Of a DNA stretch of 64,000 nucleotides, positions 45,981-54,604 are shown piece after piece. A model generated the notes under the pieces. It searched no databases. It worked only from the letters and a program-made list of their open reading frames with translations, and was not told the DNA's origin. The stretch's first letter is position 1, and each line of letters starts with the position of its first letter. A program made the position numbers and the translations under genes. The DNA is from Phyllobacterium brassicacearum. GTDB lineage: Bacteria > Pseudomonadota > Alphaproteobacteria > Rhizobiales > Rhizobiaceae. The stretch is from positions 1-64,000 of the forward strand of contig NZ_PGGO01000021.1 of assembly GCF_003010955.1 (NCBI RefSeq). Direction: 5' to 3'.

Positions 45981-46530
45981 AGCAATCTTCGCCCTGCTCG
46001 GCAGAATAGGATCACGATAAGAGTTTCGCAAAAATGTACGGTACTTTGGGCGAATAGAAAACAGGGGCGGCTTCATCGGGACCGACCCCGCTTCCATGCA
46101 ATGCATATCCATGGCGGGCCGTTTGCCAAAGCCCGCTGCGAGTGCAGCCTTGATCTGACCTGGCCCAGGCTCTGCCATGTAGGTAATCATCAGGCGCAAT
46201 CTGACTGGCTACATCACCACGGATCGAAACAAACGCAAGTTTTTCGGCGTTGTTAACGCGATGGAGCCGAGCACACATTAGAGACATACCCTGACTAACT
46301 GCAGCGTGACGAATATTCAGTTAACTGCGCGGTTCTTCAAATATGCTCAGCGATAATGTTCTCGTTCGGTGCTTCGAAAATCGCATAAGGTCTCGTCTGG
46401 AACCACATCCTAGAATTGCCGCATGCGTGAGTCTGCGGTTCTAATAATCACACCGTTTCTATGTGTCGCACGATTGTCGACAGCATCATCGGCCGGCCGA
46501 GAGCGGACCTCGCATGTCCTTGAACGGCAA
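45981..46530. other. Upstream region of the cyclase-LysR gene with dispersed repeat copy 2
   Basis: The first 220 bases keep the cyclase frame open but show no family likeness. Bases 46368-46407 are the second copy of the 40-bp dispersed repeat (GGTGCTTCGAAAATCGCATA and on). No other gene is supported. Confidence 0.45.
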
Positions 46531-48289
46531 TCAGCGTTCGGGCAAGCCTGCTTGCCGCAAACCCTCGGCCATTTGATCTTCCCACTGCGGTATGTTTTGA
46601 AACCAGGGCAGCGCTCGATACCACTCGATTGTAAAGCCTGGCTCGGCCGCCAATAGCTTCTGCGCGGCCCATCGGGCGGTCTCCAAGTCTCCGCTCATCG
46701 CCGACCAGGCGGCGAGGTGGCGATAGGACCAGGTCACGTCAGGATAGCTGTTGATGACCTCCTGGGCTATCGCGATGGCCTGTGAAAGAGAACCTTCCAT
46801 GGCCAAGGAAAAGGCCATCCCTAATCTCATGTTGAATGCGAGCGGATCTCTTGGGCTCAGGGTCATCCCACGCTGGAAGCGTTCCGGTGCGCGGGTGGCT
46901 TCGCCCTTGTAGATCGCGATCCAGCCCAGGCGCGCCCATGCCCAGGCATTGTTTGGATCAAGCGCAAGCGCCTTTTCGATAAAGGTGGTGGCGCGCTCCT
47001 GGTCGCCGCAGATGCTCATTGCCGCGCCGGCGGCAGTCAGCGCGGCTGGATCATCGCTGATCGAGCCTGTAGCTTCAACCGCTGCGCGCGCCTTTTCCAG
47101 CTCAGGTTCCGGTTGTTCGGTCCATAGGTAGGAGGCGTTTGAGGCGTGGCACCACGCCAAAAGTGCATGCGCGCGGCCATAGCCCGGATCGACGGCGATC
47201 GCTTGCCGAAGCAGTTCGATCGCCTGGTTGTTGGTATCCTTGCGGCGGCCCCAAAGGTTCGGGTAGGCGCGCAAAACGAGATCATAGGCCCGCAGACTGG
47301 TCGGCGGCTTGCGCTTGGCCAGCTCGATCTCGGCATCGCGGATGGCCGGATGAATGGCACCTGCCACCTGCGCCGCAATCCGATCCTGGAACTCGAAAAT
47401 ATCTTCGACTGCGCCCTCGTAACGATCGGACCAGATCTGGGTCCTTGTCTCCGCATCGACCAGTTGCACGGAAATGCGCAGTCGGTCGCCGCCCCGGCGA
47501 ACGGTGCCTTCGACCACATAATTGACGCCGAGTTCCCTGCCGACTTCACGCACGTCGACGAAGCGTCCCTTGTAGGTGAATGCGGACTGTCGCGCGATTA
47601 CAAAGAAATCCCGAACGCGCGAGAGCGCGGCGGTGATCTCCTCTACAACGCCGTCCACGAAATATTCGTCGCCCTGACCGCTGAGGTTGTCGAAGGGCAT
47701 GACGACGATCGACGGCTGGTCCTTGCCACGGCGGACCGCAAGTGATGGCGCGGACGCGATACCGCCTCCGACAGGCGTCTCTTGCTGCCAATCGACCCGA
47801 AAGACGAAAATTGGACGGGGGATATTCTTCAAGCTCCGCTCGCCGAGGCTGGTCAGCGCGAACGGCACCTTGCCGTCGAGATGCTCGCGCACCGATGCGG
47901 AAATGCAGATGCCTGACGGAGTGGCGATCTCCTGCACGCGTGCCGCGATATTGACGCCGTCGCCGAGCAGATCGTCTCCCGACACAACGACGTCACCCAG
48001 ATTGACGCCGATGCGGAATTCCAGGCGGCGATCGGGTGGGACATCTTCTGAGAGACTGAAAAGACGGCGCTGGATTTCTACTGAGCACCGGACGGCCTGA
48101 ACAGCGCTTGGGAACTCGGCGACAAGGCCGTCACCTGCGCTACCGAAGATACGGCCGCCATGCTCGCTAACCAATTCGGCAATCCGACCGCGGCATAGAT
48201 CGAGTGCGCGAACCGTACCCTCCTCGTCCAGCAAGGCGGCTGAAGCCGGCAACATCGGCCGAAAGGATGGCTGCAAGCTTTCGATCCAT
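46531..48289 (-). pseudogene. Class III cyclase-TolB-like-TPR protein, frameshifted near its start
   Basis: The natural start MDRKLAAILSADVAGFSRL (ATG at 48289) is followed by a frameshift near 48235; the other frame continues DEEGTVRALDLCRGRI, FGSAGDGLVAEFPSAVQAVR and GDGVNIAARVQEIA. After the cyclase come a TolB/FlgO-like domain (PSIVVMPFDNLSGQGDEYF, VNYVVEGTVRRGGDRLRI) and several TPR helices (ALALDPNNAWAWARLGWIAI). The 581-aa downstream frame lacks the first metal-binding Asp, so as written the cyclase is dead. A sequencing slip could also explain it. The layout is a common rhizobial cyclase type. Confidence 0.8.
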
Positions 48290-48639
48290 AGCGGTGACTG
48301 CTCCTAGGGCGCACGATATCGTTGGGCTTAATATGCGCCCATTTTCCCACATTCACAGATGTTTGTCGCCAGATCGGATGAAAGACCGTTTTTGGCATGG
48401 TCATGTCGTCCCCGCAGCCATGCTGCATGACACTGATCGGACCGCGTCTGCGCGCACGGTCAACCGCATGCTGGCAACCGGACGCCCGGATTCCGTCCGC
48501 CGCAAAAACAGACAGCCATGACCGATGACATCAAAGATTGAATTGCGCCTCCTCTCATATCCGCGCACCAACGCCGTAAGAATACAGTCGCGGATATCAC
48601 TGCAACGAGGTGAAGTTGGTCATGGCCCGGACGCTTCCG
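48290..48639. other. Spacer upstream of the TPR cyclase, no gene supported
   Basis: 350 bases without a credible gene. Bases near 48540-48640 on the minus strand show faint continuation of the IS110-type fragment that follows. Confidence 0.4.
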
Positions 48640-48942
48640 ACTGCTTGATCCGCTCATTGATATCGCCGATGAAGTCGAGACCACGATCGATCTGGATGCG
48701 GTCGTGGCGAGACGTTCACCTCAGCAAGCTGGATGCGGCCAGCCTTGCCGAACAGGTCGACGATCTTCTTCAACTGCGCCGTCTGCTCCGGGTAGCGATC
48801 AAAGACCGCCACGATCCGGTTCTTTGTCATCGTGCGCAGCCGCACGTAGAACATCCGTTCACGGAGGGCCACGCGCAACTCCCGGGCCTTGTCTCTAGGA
48901 GCCCAGGCTTCGGGAACGAGATCGGCTCTGAGCAGATGCGCC
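48640..48942 (-). mobile_element. IS110-family transposase fragment
   Basis: The minus strand reads HLLRADLVPEAWAP, then ELRVALRERMFYVRLRTMTK, NRIVAVFDRYPEQ and LFGKAGRIQLAEV, the central part of IS110-type DEDD transposases. After a frameshift, IDRGLDFIGDINERIKQ follows. Both ends of the gene are missing. It is fused in frame to a piece of the receiver-cyclase gene copy. Confidence 0.65.
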
Positions 48943-49385
48943 AGCTGATCGGAAGGTGCCCCGAAAAGGACGTGGAGCGCGTCACCGATGATCTTTGCGA
49001 CTGTACCGTCATGGGCGAACACGATGTCGGTCATGCCAACGATATAATCATTGAGGAGCGGCCCGTGCACCTTCGGTTCGATCGCCTCCATGAGCGTAGT
49101 GAAGCCAGCCAGATCGGTAAAGAGCGAGGCAACCTCTCGGCGCGTGCCGCCAAGGTCGAGGACATTGGCGCTGCTGGCCAAGCGTTCTGCGAGATTGGGC
49201 AAAAAGTAACGGGAAAGCGACGCGCGCGCCTGCTCGGCCGCCGTCTGCCGGCGCTGCGCTTCGCGTAGTGCCTCCACGTGGTGGATCGTCTTGGCGATCG
49301 CCAGGCCGAATGCTCCTCGCCTTCAGGAGGAGTTCGAGTCCGCTCATCCCTGGAATGTTGACATCCGACAGTATGAGATTGTTCC
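48943..49385 (-). pseudogene. Rearranged partial copy of the receiver and receiver-cyclase genes
   Basis: 48943-49290 repeats, with few changes, the linker and first half of the cyclase domain of the gene at 28.8-30.0 kb ([55 protein letters not shown]). It then jumps at about 49300 into a 70-bp match to the neighbouring single receiver gene (around 30180-30250). The intervening half kilobase is deleted and the cyclase C-terminus is replaced by IS110 sequence. It cannot encode a working protein. Confidence 0.8.
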
Positions 49386-49525
49386 GAACACGTCTGCGAG
49401 CAGTTTGGGACGGCGAGCGGCATTGTGTTTGTTGTTCGGCATGAGATCACGATCGAGATGAGAACTGCTCCTCTGTCTATCTCGAGACCGTTCAGAAGTT
49501 ATCTTCGCACCAACGCCGGATGGGC

Positions 49526-49612
49526 ATGAACCAGCCTGCCGTGTATTATGAGCGCCATCGTTATCCACCCATCATCGCTTATGCAGTGTGGCTGTATTAC
49601 CGTTCCCGTTAA
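49526..49612 (+). mobile_element. IS6-family transposase N-terminal fragment
   Basis: Twenty-eight codons, MNQPAVYYERHRYPPIIAY then AVWLYYRSR and a stop, parallel the start of the element at 43.1-43.9 kb (MNQPIANYKNHRFAPEIIAR, AVWLYYRFP). Nothing else of the element remains, apart perhaps from its flank up to the next gene. Confidence 0.6.
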
Positions 49613-49853
49613 GCTTGCGCCCTCGTCAAGGAAATGCTTTTGGGTGCGGGTAACGCGCATGTCGCTCACAGAGCCTTTCGGCGAAACAAATCGAGATTGC
49701 AGTTCTCCAAAATCCGTGAGATTCTTCAAAGTCGCATGAAAATAGCGTGCGAACAACAAAGAGTCTCGACGTTTTCGGCGGGCATCCAAACGCATCACAG
49801 GTCGTGCCCCTGATTGTCTGACGGGCTGCTTAACCCGCCAAGGGAGGACGACA

Positions 49854-51254
49854 ATGACTGTACGGCCAGACCGGACTTTCCACGCGACTGCCAAGCTCGC
49901 AATGCAGGCGCCAGTCGAAAATTTTGCCTACACTTTGATGTTGAGTCCCGACTTCTCTCAGCCTGATGGACTAGCAATCGTTGACGTAAACCCGAAGTCA
50001 AAGGACTACGGCAAGGTCGTCCATAGCGTGATAATGCCGAACAAGGGCGACGAGTTTCACCATTTCGGCTGGAACGCGTGCTCTTCGGCCCTTTCGCCGT
50101 TGAACGGTCACCCGTTTCTCGAGCGCCGGTTTCTGATCATCCCCGGTATTCGATCTTCGCGCATCTACGTAATAGACACCAAGGGCGGACCGACCAAAGC
50201 TAAAATCCACAAGGTCATCGAGCCAGAAGAAGTGTTTGCCAAGACGGGCTATTCCAGGCCTCATACGATTCACTGCGGTCCTGAAGGTATTTATGTCTCG
50301 ACGCTTGGAGGCGGTGGCCCTGACGGCACCGACGGACCTCCCGGCATCTTTGTCATGGATTGCGAGACGTTCGATGTCATCGGGCGCTATGAGATCGATC
50401 GTGGGCCACAGGACAAGCAGTATGATTTCTGGTGGAACCTGCCACGCGACTACATGGTGTCGAGCGAATGGGCACTTCCGCCCCAGTTCGAGAAGGGCAT
50501 CGTCCCGGAAGATCTCCTGTCGAACAAATACGGACACCGGGTGCATTTCTGGGATTTGCGCGAACGCAGGAACGTGCAGACCATTGATCTGGGAGCCAAT
50601 CACCAGATGGCACTGGAAGTCCGCCCCGCCCATGACCCGGTCAAGGAATACGGTTTCCTTGGAGTGGTCGTTGACACGACAAGCCTTGAGGGATCGATCT
50701 GGACATGGTGGCGCGAAGACGGCAAATTTCATTGCGAAAAGACGGCGACTATCCCGCCCGAAGCAGCTGCGAAAGATGACCTGCCCCCGCTTCTGCGGGG
50801 CTTCGAGGCGGTCCCGCCGCTGGTAACCGACATAGACCTATCGCTCGATGACCGCTTCCTCTACGTAGCCTGCTGGGGGACCGGTGAGATGCGCCAATAT
50901 GACGTGACCGATCCGATGAAGCCTAAGCTTGCAGGGTCCGTCCATATTGGCGGCATCACGCGCAAGACCAAGCATCCCGGCGGCGGCGACTACAGGGGCG
51001 GACCGCAGATGGTCGAGATCAGCCGCGATGGCAAACGCGTTTACTGGACCAACTCCCTGTATTCGACCTGGGACGACCAGTTCTATCCCGATGGTGTCCC
51101 GGCAGCCATGGTCAAGGCCAGTGTCGGCGAGAACGGCGGGATCATCCTGGACAAGGACTTTTATGTCAAGTTCCCCGAGGGGTATCGCTCGCACCAGATT
51201 CGTCTGGAAGGCGGCGATTGCTCGACGGATTCATTTTGCTATCCGTCGGTGTAA
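49854..51254 (+). CDS. Selenium-binding protein / methanethiol oxidase (SBP56 family)
   Basis: Beta-propeller protein of 466 aa of the SBP56 family, whose bacterial members oxidise methanethiol to formaldehyde, sulfide and hydrogen peroxide with copper. Conserved segments are visible: EFHHFGWNACSSA, IPGIRSSRIYVIDT, PHTIHCGPEGIYVSTLGG, FWWNLPRDYMVSSEW, HFWDLRERRNVQTIDLG and CWGTGEMRQYDVTDP, with the conserved histidines and cysteine. I see no signal peptide, unlike characterised periplasmic enzymes. GGAGG lies 7 bases before the ATG. It is followed after 24 bases by a membrane protein, probably in the same transcript. Confidence 0.92.
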   Translation: MTVRPDRTFHATAKLAMQAPVENFAYTLMLSPDFSQPDGLAIVDVNPKSKDYGKVVHSVIMPNKGDEFHHFGWNACSSALSPLNGHPFLERRFLIIPGIRSSRIYVIDTKGGPTKAKIHKVIEPEEVFAKTGYSRPHTIHCGPEGIYVSTLGGGGPDGTDGPPGIFVMDCETFDVIGRYEIDRGPQDKQYDFWWNLPRDYMVSSEWALPPQFEKGIVPEDLLSNKYGHRVHFWDLRERRNVQTIDLGANHQMALEVRPAHDPVKEYGFLGVVVDTTSLEGSIWTWWREDGKFHCEKTATIPPEAAAKDDLPPLLRGFEAVPPLVTDIDLSLDDRFLYVACWGTGEMRQYDVTDPMKPKLAGSVHIGGITRKTKHPGGGDYRGGPQMVEISRDGKRVYWTNSLYSTWDDQFYPDGVPAAMVKASVGENGGIILDKDFYVKFPEGYRSHQIRLEGGDCSTDSFCYPSV

Positions 51255-51278
51255 CCGACTGCTCGGGTCAATGAAGCG

Positions 51279-51947
51279 ATGAGCGAGTGGACGACGGCCG
51301 GGTATCTCTGGTTGGCCGTCATCGCCAGTGGCATTTATCACGGCGTCAACCCCGGCATGGGCTGGCCGTTGGCCGTCTCGGCCGGACTGTTAGACAGACG
51401 TGCCAGCGAATTGTTCCGGGCGCTCGGCCTTTTGGCAATGGGCCACTTTGTGGCGATGATTGGCATCCTGCTGCCCTTCGGCGCCATGATGACGCTGATT
51501 GTCTGGGAACAACAGATCCGCATCGCGGCGGGGTTTATCGTGATCGCAGCCGGGATCTATCTCTTGATCAACCGGCGCCACCCGCGTGTTCTTGCCCGTA
51601 TCCCGCCGGCGCAACTGGCCTTGTGGTCCTTCGCGGCTGCCACCGCGCATGGCGCCGGGCTGATGCTGGTGCCGATTTATCTGGGCCTGTGCCAGGCAGG
51701 GGAACTGGATGTCGGACACCAAGCGGCTGCCACGCTCATGACTGGTAATCTGATCACCGCCGCCGCCGTCTCCGTGGTCCACGCGGCCGCCATGGTTGCA
51801 AGTGGCGGCGTTATCGCCATTGCCGTCTATCGATGGCTCGGACCCAAGTTCATCTCACAAAGCTGGTTCAATCTCGACATCGTGTGGGCCGCGAGCCTGA
51901 TCGTGGTGGGGGGAATTGGGATCGTGAGTATCGGATTAGCTCAGTAG
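51279..51947 (+). CDS. Six-span membrane protein paired with the selenium-binding protein
   Basis: Integral membrane protein of 222 aa with about six hydrophobic helices. Intramembrane-type histidines occur in IASGIYHGVNPGMGWPL, AMGHFVAMIGILLPFG, ATAHGAGLMLVPIYLG and VVHAAAMVASGG. The repeated HG/GH motifs recall small metal-transport or assembly proteins, but I do not recognise a characterised family. Its 24-base distance from the selenium-binding protein gene suggests a joint role, for example copper supply or sulfur-compound transport (speculative). Confidence 0.75.
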   Translation: MSEWTTAGYLWLAVIASGIYHGVNPGMGWPLAVSAGLLDRRASELFRALGLLAMGHFVAMIGILLPFGAMMTLIVWEQQIRIAAGFIVIAAGIYLLINRRHPRVLARIPPAQLALWSFAAATAHGAGLMLVPIYLGLCQAGELDVGHQAAATLMTGNLITAAAVSVVHAAAMVASGGVIAIAVYRWLGPKFISQSWFNLDIVWAASLIVVGGIGIVSIGLAQ

Positions 51948-51964
51948 CCGCGAACAGTTCAAAC

Positions 51965-52074
51965 GGTGCTGCCACGTTGTTTTGGCTTAAGAGATTGTCT
52001 CTAGACGGCTCGGCAAGAAACAGCCCATGATCAATAGCGACTACTCGTTAAGCCAAAAACAAGGTGACAGCACC
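51965..52074. repeat. 110-bp MITE-like derivative of the IS6-family element at 43 kb
   Basis: The termini GGTGCTGCCACGTTG (left) and, inverted, GGTGCTGTCACCTTG (right), both continuing through TTTTGGCTTAA, form 26-27-bp inverted repeats. The left half also matches the start region of the transposase of the element at 43124-43931 (AGACAATCT, ACGGCTCGG and CAGCCCAT correspond on the opposite strand). It has no coding capacity and sits immediately 3' of the membrane-protein gene. Confidence 0.65.
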
Positions 52075-52100
52075 CGATGAGGGGCTAAATCACGCTGGCA

Positions 52101-52921
52101 TCATCCGGGACTCTTGGCCTCTTCTAAAAGCTTTATGAGTTCCTCCAATTTCCGGATTTCCTCATATTCCCTAGCAATGAGTTGCCTATTCATCTCAATG
52201 TCACCGCTGTCATCCTGAATAGTTTTTAGCTCATTTATTATCATCTCTGACGCGGCGATGTTCTGAAGATGCACGTTAATCCGGGCGTTATACGAGGCAA
52301 TAGTCTCCTCAAGAGAATAGCAGAAATTCGGACGGTAGAATTGGGGGGACTTTTCGATTGTGGAAGAGCCGAACTGCCGCTCGACATGCTGGATGCGATG
52401 CAGGTCGTCGGTGGGCTGAGCGATGTGCACACGGTAGCCCCGCTTGTCCAACGCGAGATAGATGTCATTGGTGATAGAGAGTGCGCGAAGCAAAGCAGGT
52501 TCTGATGAAATCAGATCCGGCAGGATCCTCTTGTAGGGTCGGAGGAATTCACCACTTTTAACATCCCGTGTCTTTCGCAGGTGTTCTTCGACACCAAACA
52601 GCAGCGAATGACGAGCCGGACGATGAGGTTTCGGTACGGCCCTGGTCTTGCGCGCAGGGCCTTCTTCCAGCGCTCTTTTTTGTCGTGGTTTCGGGACTGA
52701 CGGCGTTATCTCGATGGTGTCATCAGATGCCTCGGGGAGCGTTGGCAGCTCTGCCTGAAGCCCAAGGGATTTGCGGGTCCAGTATCCGGATCCGGGGTAG
52801 GGTACCCGATATTGCTTGCAGATGGCGGCCAGTGCCGTGCCGGAGATGCCGAGATCCGGGGCGACTTTACTCAGCGGCCTATCGCAGACTGTTGATAGAG
52901 CTCGAGACGTGTCAGTTGCAT
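52101..52921 (-). pseudogene. Frameshifted HTH-like hypothetical protein
   Basis: The minus strand starts MQLTRLELYQ (ATG at 52921). After a one-base slip near 52890 it continues in one open frame for about 260 codons: DRPLSKVAPDLGISGTALA, ICKQYRVPYPGSGYW, a proline/lysine-rich linker, EFLRPYKRILPDLISSE, DIYLALDKRGYRVHIA and a C-terminal coiled coil ending KLLEEAKSPG. The opening matches a rhizobial family of unknown function (pattern LTR-x-ELYE-x-VW...PLSKLAPEFGIS...ICRKH-x-IP-x-P-x-GYW). The last 130 codons might still be expressed from an internal TTG. Confidence 0.65.
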
Positions 52922-53234
52922 AGCGAAGGCGCCCAATTTCAAGTGTGACCGATATCGCACCACCGGGATACGGCGGGCAATATATTCCTCATGGTTCCCT
53001 GATTTATCAGCGCCTTAGACATCTTAATGACGGCGAAGCCGGTGATGACTAAAGACGACGCAGCAGGGCGGAGACCTGCGCCTCTCCAAGTTTGGCTCCT
53101 CGTTTGCTGATGGCTGCTTGTGTAGTACAATAACTTTTAGCCGGCGGAAGATCTTGACGGCTGAGCGATCACGAGGTGGCCGCATCATGTTTCGGTCGCC
53201 TGTATTATTGCGGCGAATCCAGTGGGAAGCGACA

Positions 53235-54056
53235 ATGGCCATATTTATGGACCGACATGATCTCAAGGGAGTTACTGCGGCCGAGATTGCAGAAGCGCAT
53301 CGCAAGGATCTGGAAGTTCAGGACCGCTATGGTGTAAAATTCCTGACATATTGGTTTGATGAACAGCGAGGCACAACTTTCTGCCTTATTGATGCGCCGG
53401 ACCAAAGCACCGTGCAGTGCGTGCATCGGGAGGCGCATGGACATGTTCCGGGAGAAATCGTGGAAGTCGCCCTTTCTGCGGTGGAGGCATTCCTCGGCCG
53501 AATTCAGGATCCAGATCCGCCATCCGGCCGCTTCTCCGCAGGAGTGGATTCAGGACACCGAGCGATCATGTTCACCGACATGGTGGGGTCAACAGAGATG
53601 ACTGAGCGTCTTGGCGATCGCAGAGCCACCGAGCTGGTTCGCGCTCATGATGCCATCGTGCGCAGGTGCCTGAGACATTCAGGCGGGCGCGAAATAAAGC
53701 ACACCGGCGACGGTATTATGGCTTCCTTTGCATCTACACCTGAGGCTATTGGCTGCGCTACTGCGATCCAGCAACAATTTCTGCAGTTTAATAGCGGCAA
53801 CTCAGAGCCGATTCATATTCGGATCGGCCTTGATTGCGGCGAACCGGTTGAGGACAGCAACGACCTTTTCGGCTCCACGGTCCAACTTGCCGCCCGCTTA
53901 TGCTCGGCCGCCTCGGCCGACCAGATTCTCGTTTCCGAAAATATACGCCGGGAATGCGGACACCCGGATATCTTTAAAATGACAGAGCCACTGCGCCTCA
54001 AGGGTTTTGCTAGCCCTGTCTCTGCATTTGCATGCGTTTGGAATAATCGCGTGTAG
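53235..54056 (+). CDS. DUF4242-class III nucleotidyl cyclase fusion protein
   Basis: Protein of 273 aa. Residues 1-85 form a DUF4242 (SCO4226-like, possible nickel-binding) ferredoxin-fold domain: FMDRHDLKGVTAAEIAEAH, LEVQDRYGVKFLTYWFDEQR, FCLIDAPDQSTVQCVHREAH. Residues 110-270 form a cyclase: IMFTDMVGSTEMTERLGD with the first metal Asp, HTGDGIMASFASTPEAIGCA with the second, and GSTVQLAARLC. I start at the ATG at 53235 after GGGAAG; the frame extends upstream without family likeness. It is a single gene, presumably making cAMP or cGMP under control of a ligand or metal bound by the N-terminal domain. Confidence 0.88.
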   Translation: MAIFMDRHDLKGVTAAEIAEAHRKDLEVQDRYGVKFLTYWFDEQRGTTFCLIDAPDQSTVQCVHREAHGHVPGEIVEVALSAVEAFLGRIQDPDPPSGRFSAGVDSGHRAIMFTDMVGSTEMTERLGDRRATELVRAHDAIVRRCLRHSGGREIKHTGDGIMASFASTPEAIGCATAIQQQFLQFNSGNSEPIHIRIGLDCGEPVEDSNDLFGSTVQLAARLCSAASADQILVSENIRRECGHPDIFKMTEPLRLKGFASPVSAFACVWNNRV

Positions 54057-54139
54057 CGTCCCTATTCATGCATCGTGGCTTGGCATTCGCTCATGGAAGC
54101 CGTCTGCAAACGCCGCGTTTGGACGTGCTCGGAGATCGT

Positions 54140-54347
54140 TGGGAGGCGACTTTCTATAAAAGACCGGACCGGCGCCGGCTGCGCTGATGAGCCTCAACAT
54201 GCTGATCGAGACGGAAGGGCGAAACTACACACGAGCCGAATACTCGGCGTGGCTCGAGGAAGCCGGTTTCCGGCACATATTAAGGTTGTGGGGGCCGAGA
54301 CTTCGCCATGTATAAGAAATGTCCGGATTGGCGGGGCAGTAGCATGA
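54140..54347 (+). pseudogene. Methyltransferase C-terminal remnant
   Basis: One frame reads PAALMSLNMLIETEG, RNYTRAEYSAWLEEAGF and RHI; a second frame continues IKVVGAETS. The L-x-TEGR-x-YT-x-AEY-x-WL-x-EAGF pattern is the C-terminus of acetylserotonin-type O-methyltransferases and their polyketide relatives. The SAM-binding part is missing and there is a frameshift near 54270. Confidence 0.55.
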
Positions 54348-54604
54348 TGAGCGTCAGTGCCGGATGCTCAAACCAAATGCCCGCCCGGAAGGGAATAGAT
54401 TTTGATTGCTGAGATCCCGTCCCTGGAATCAGTAATTATCAATGCAATGACCAGATGCACGGCTATCCGGCGGACTCAAGCCTGAAAAACATCCAAGCCG
54501 TATGTGATGTGATCAACATCCCGTACGCTTATTGCAGAAGTCAAAAGCTACGCGGGCGCAAACGCATTGTGAAGCACGCGGGCTAAAATAGGAGGGAGAA
54601 AACG

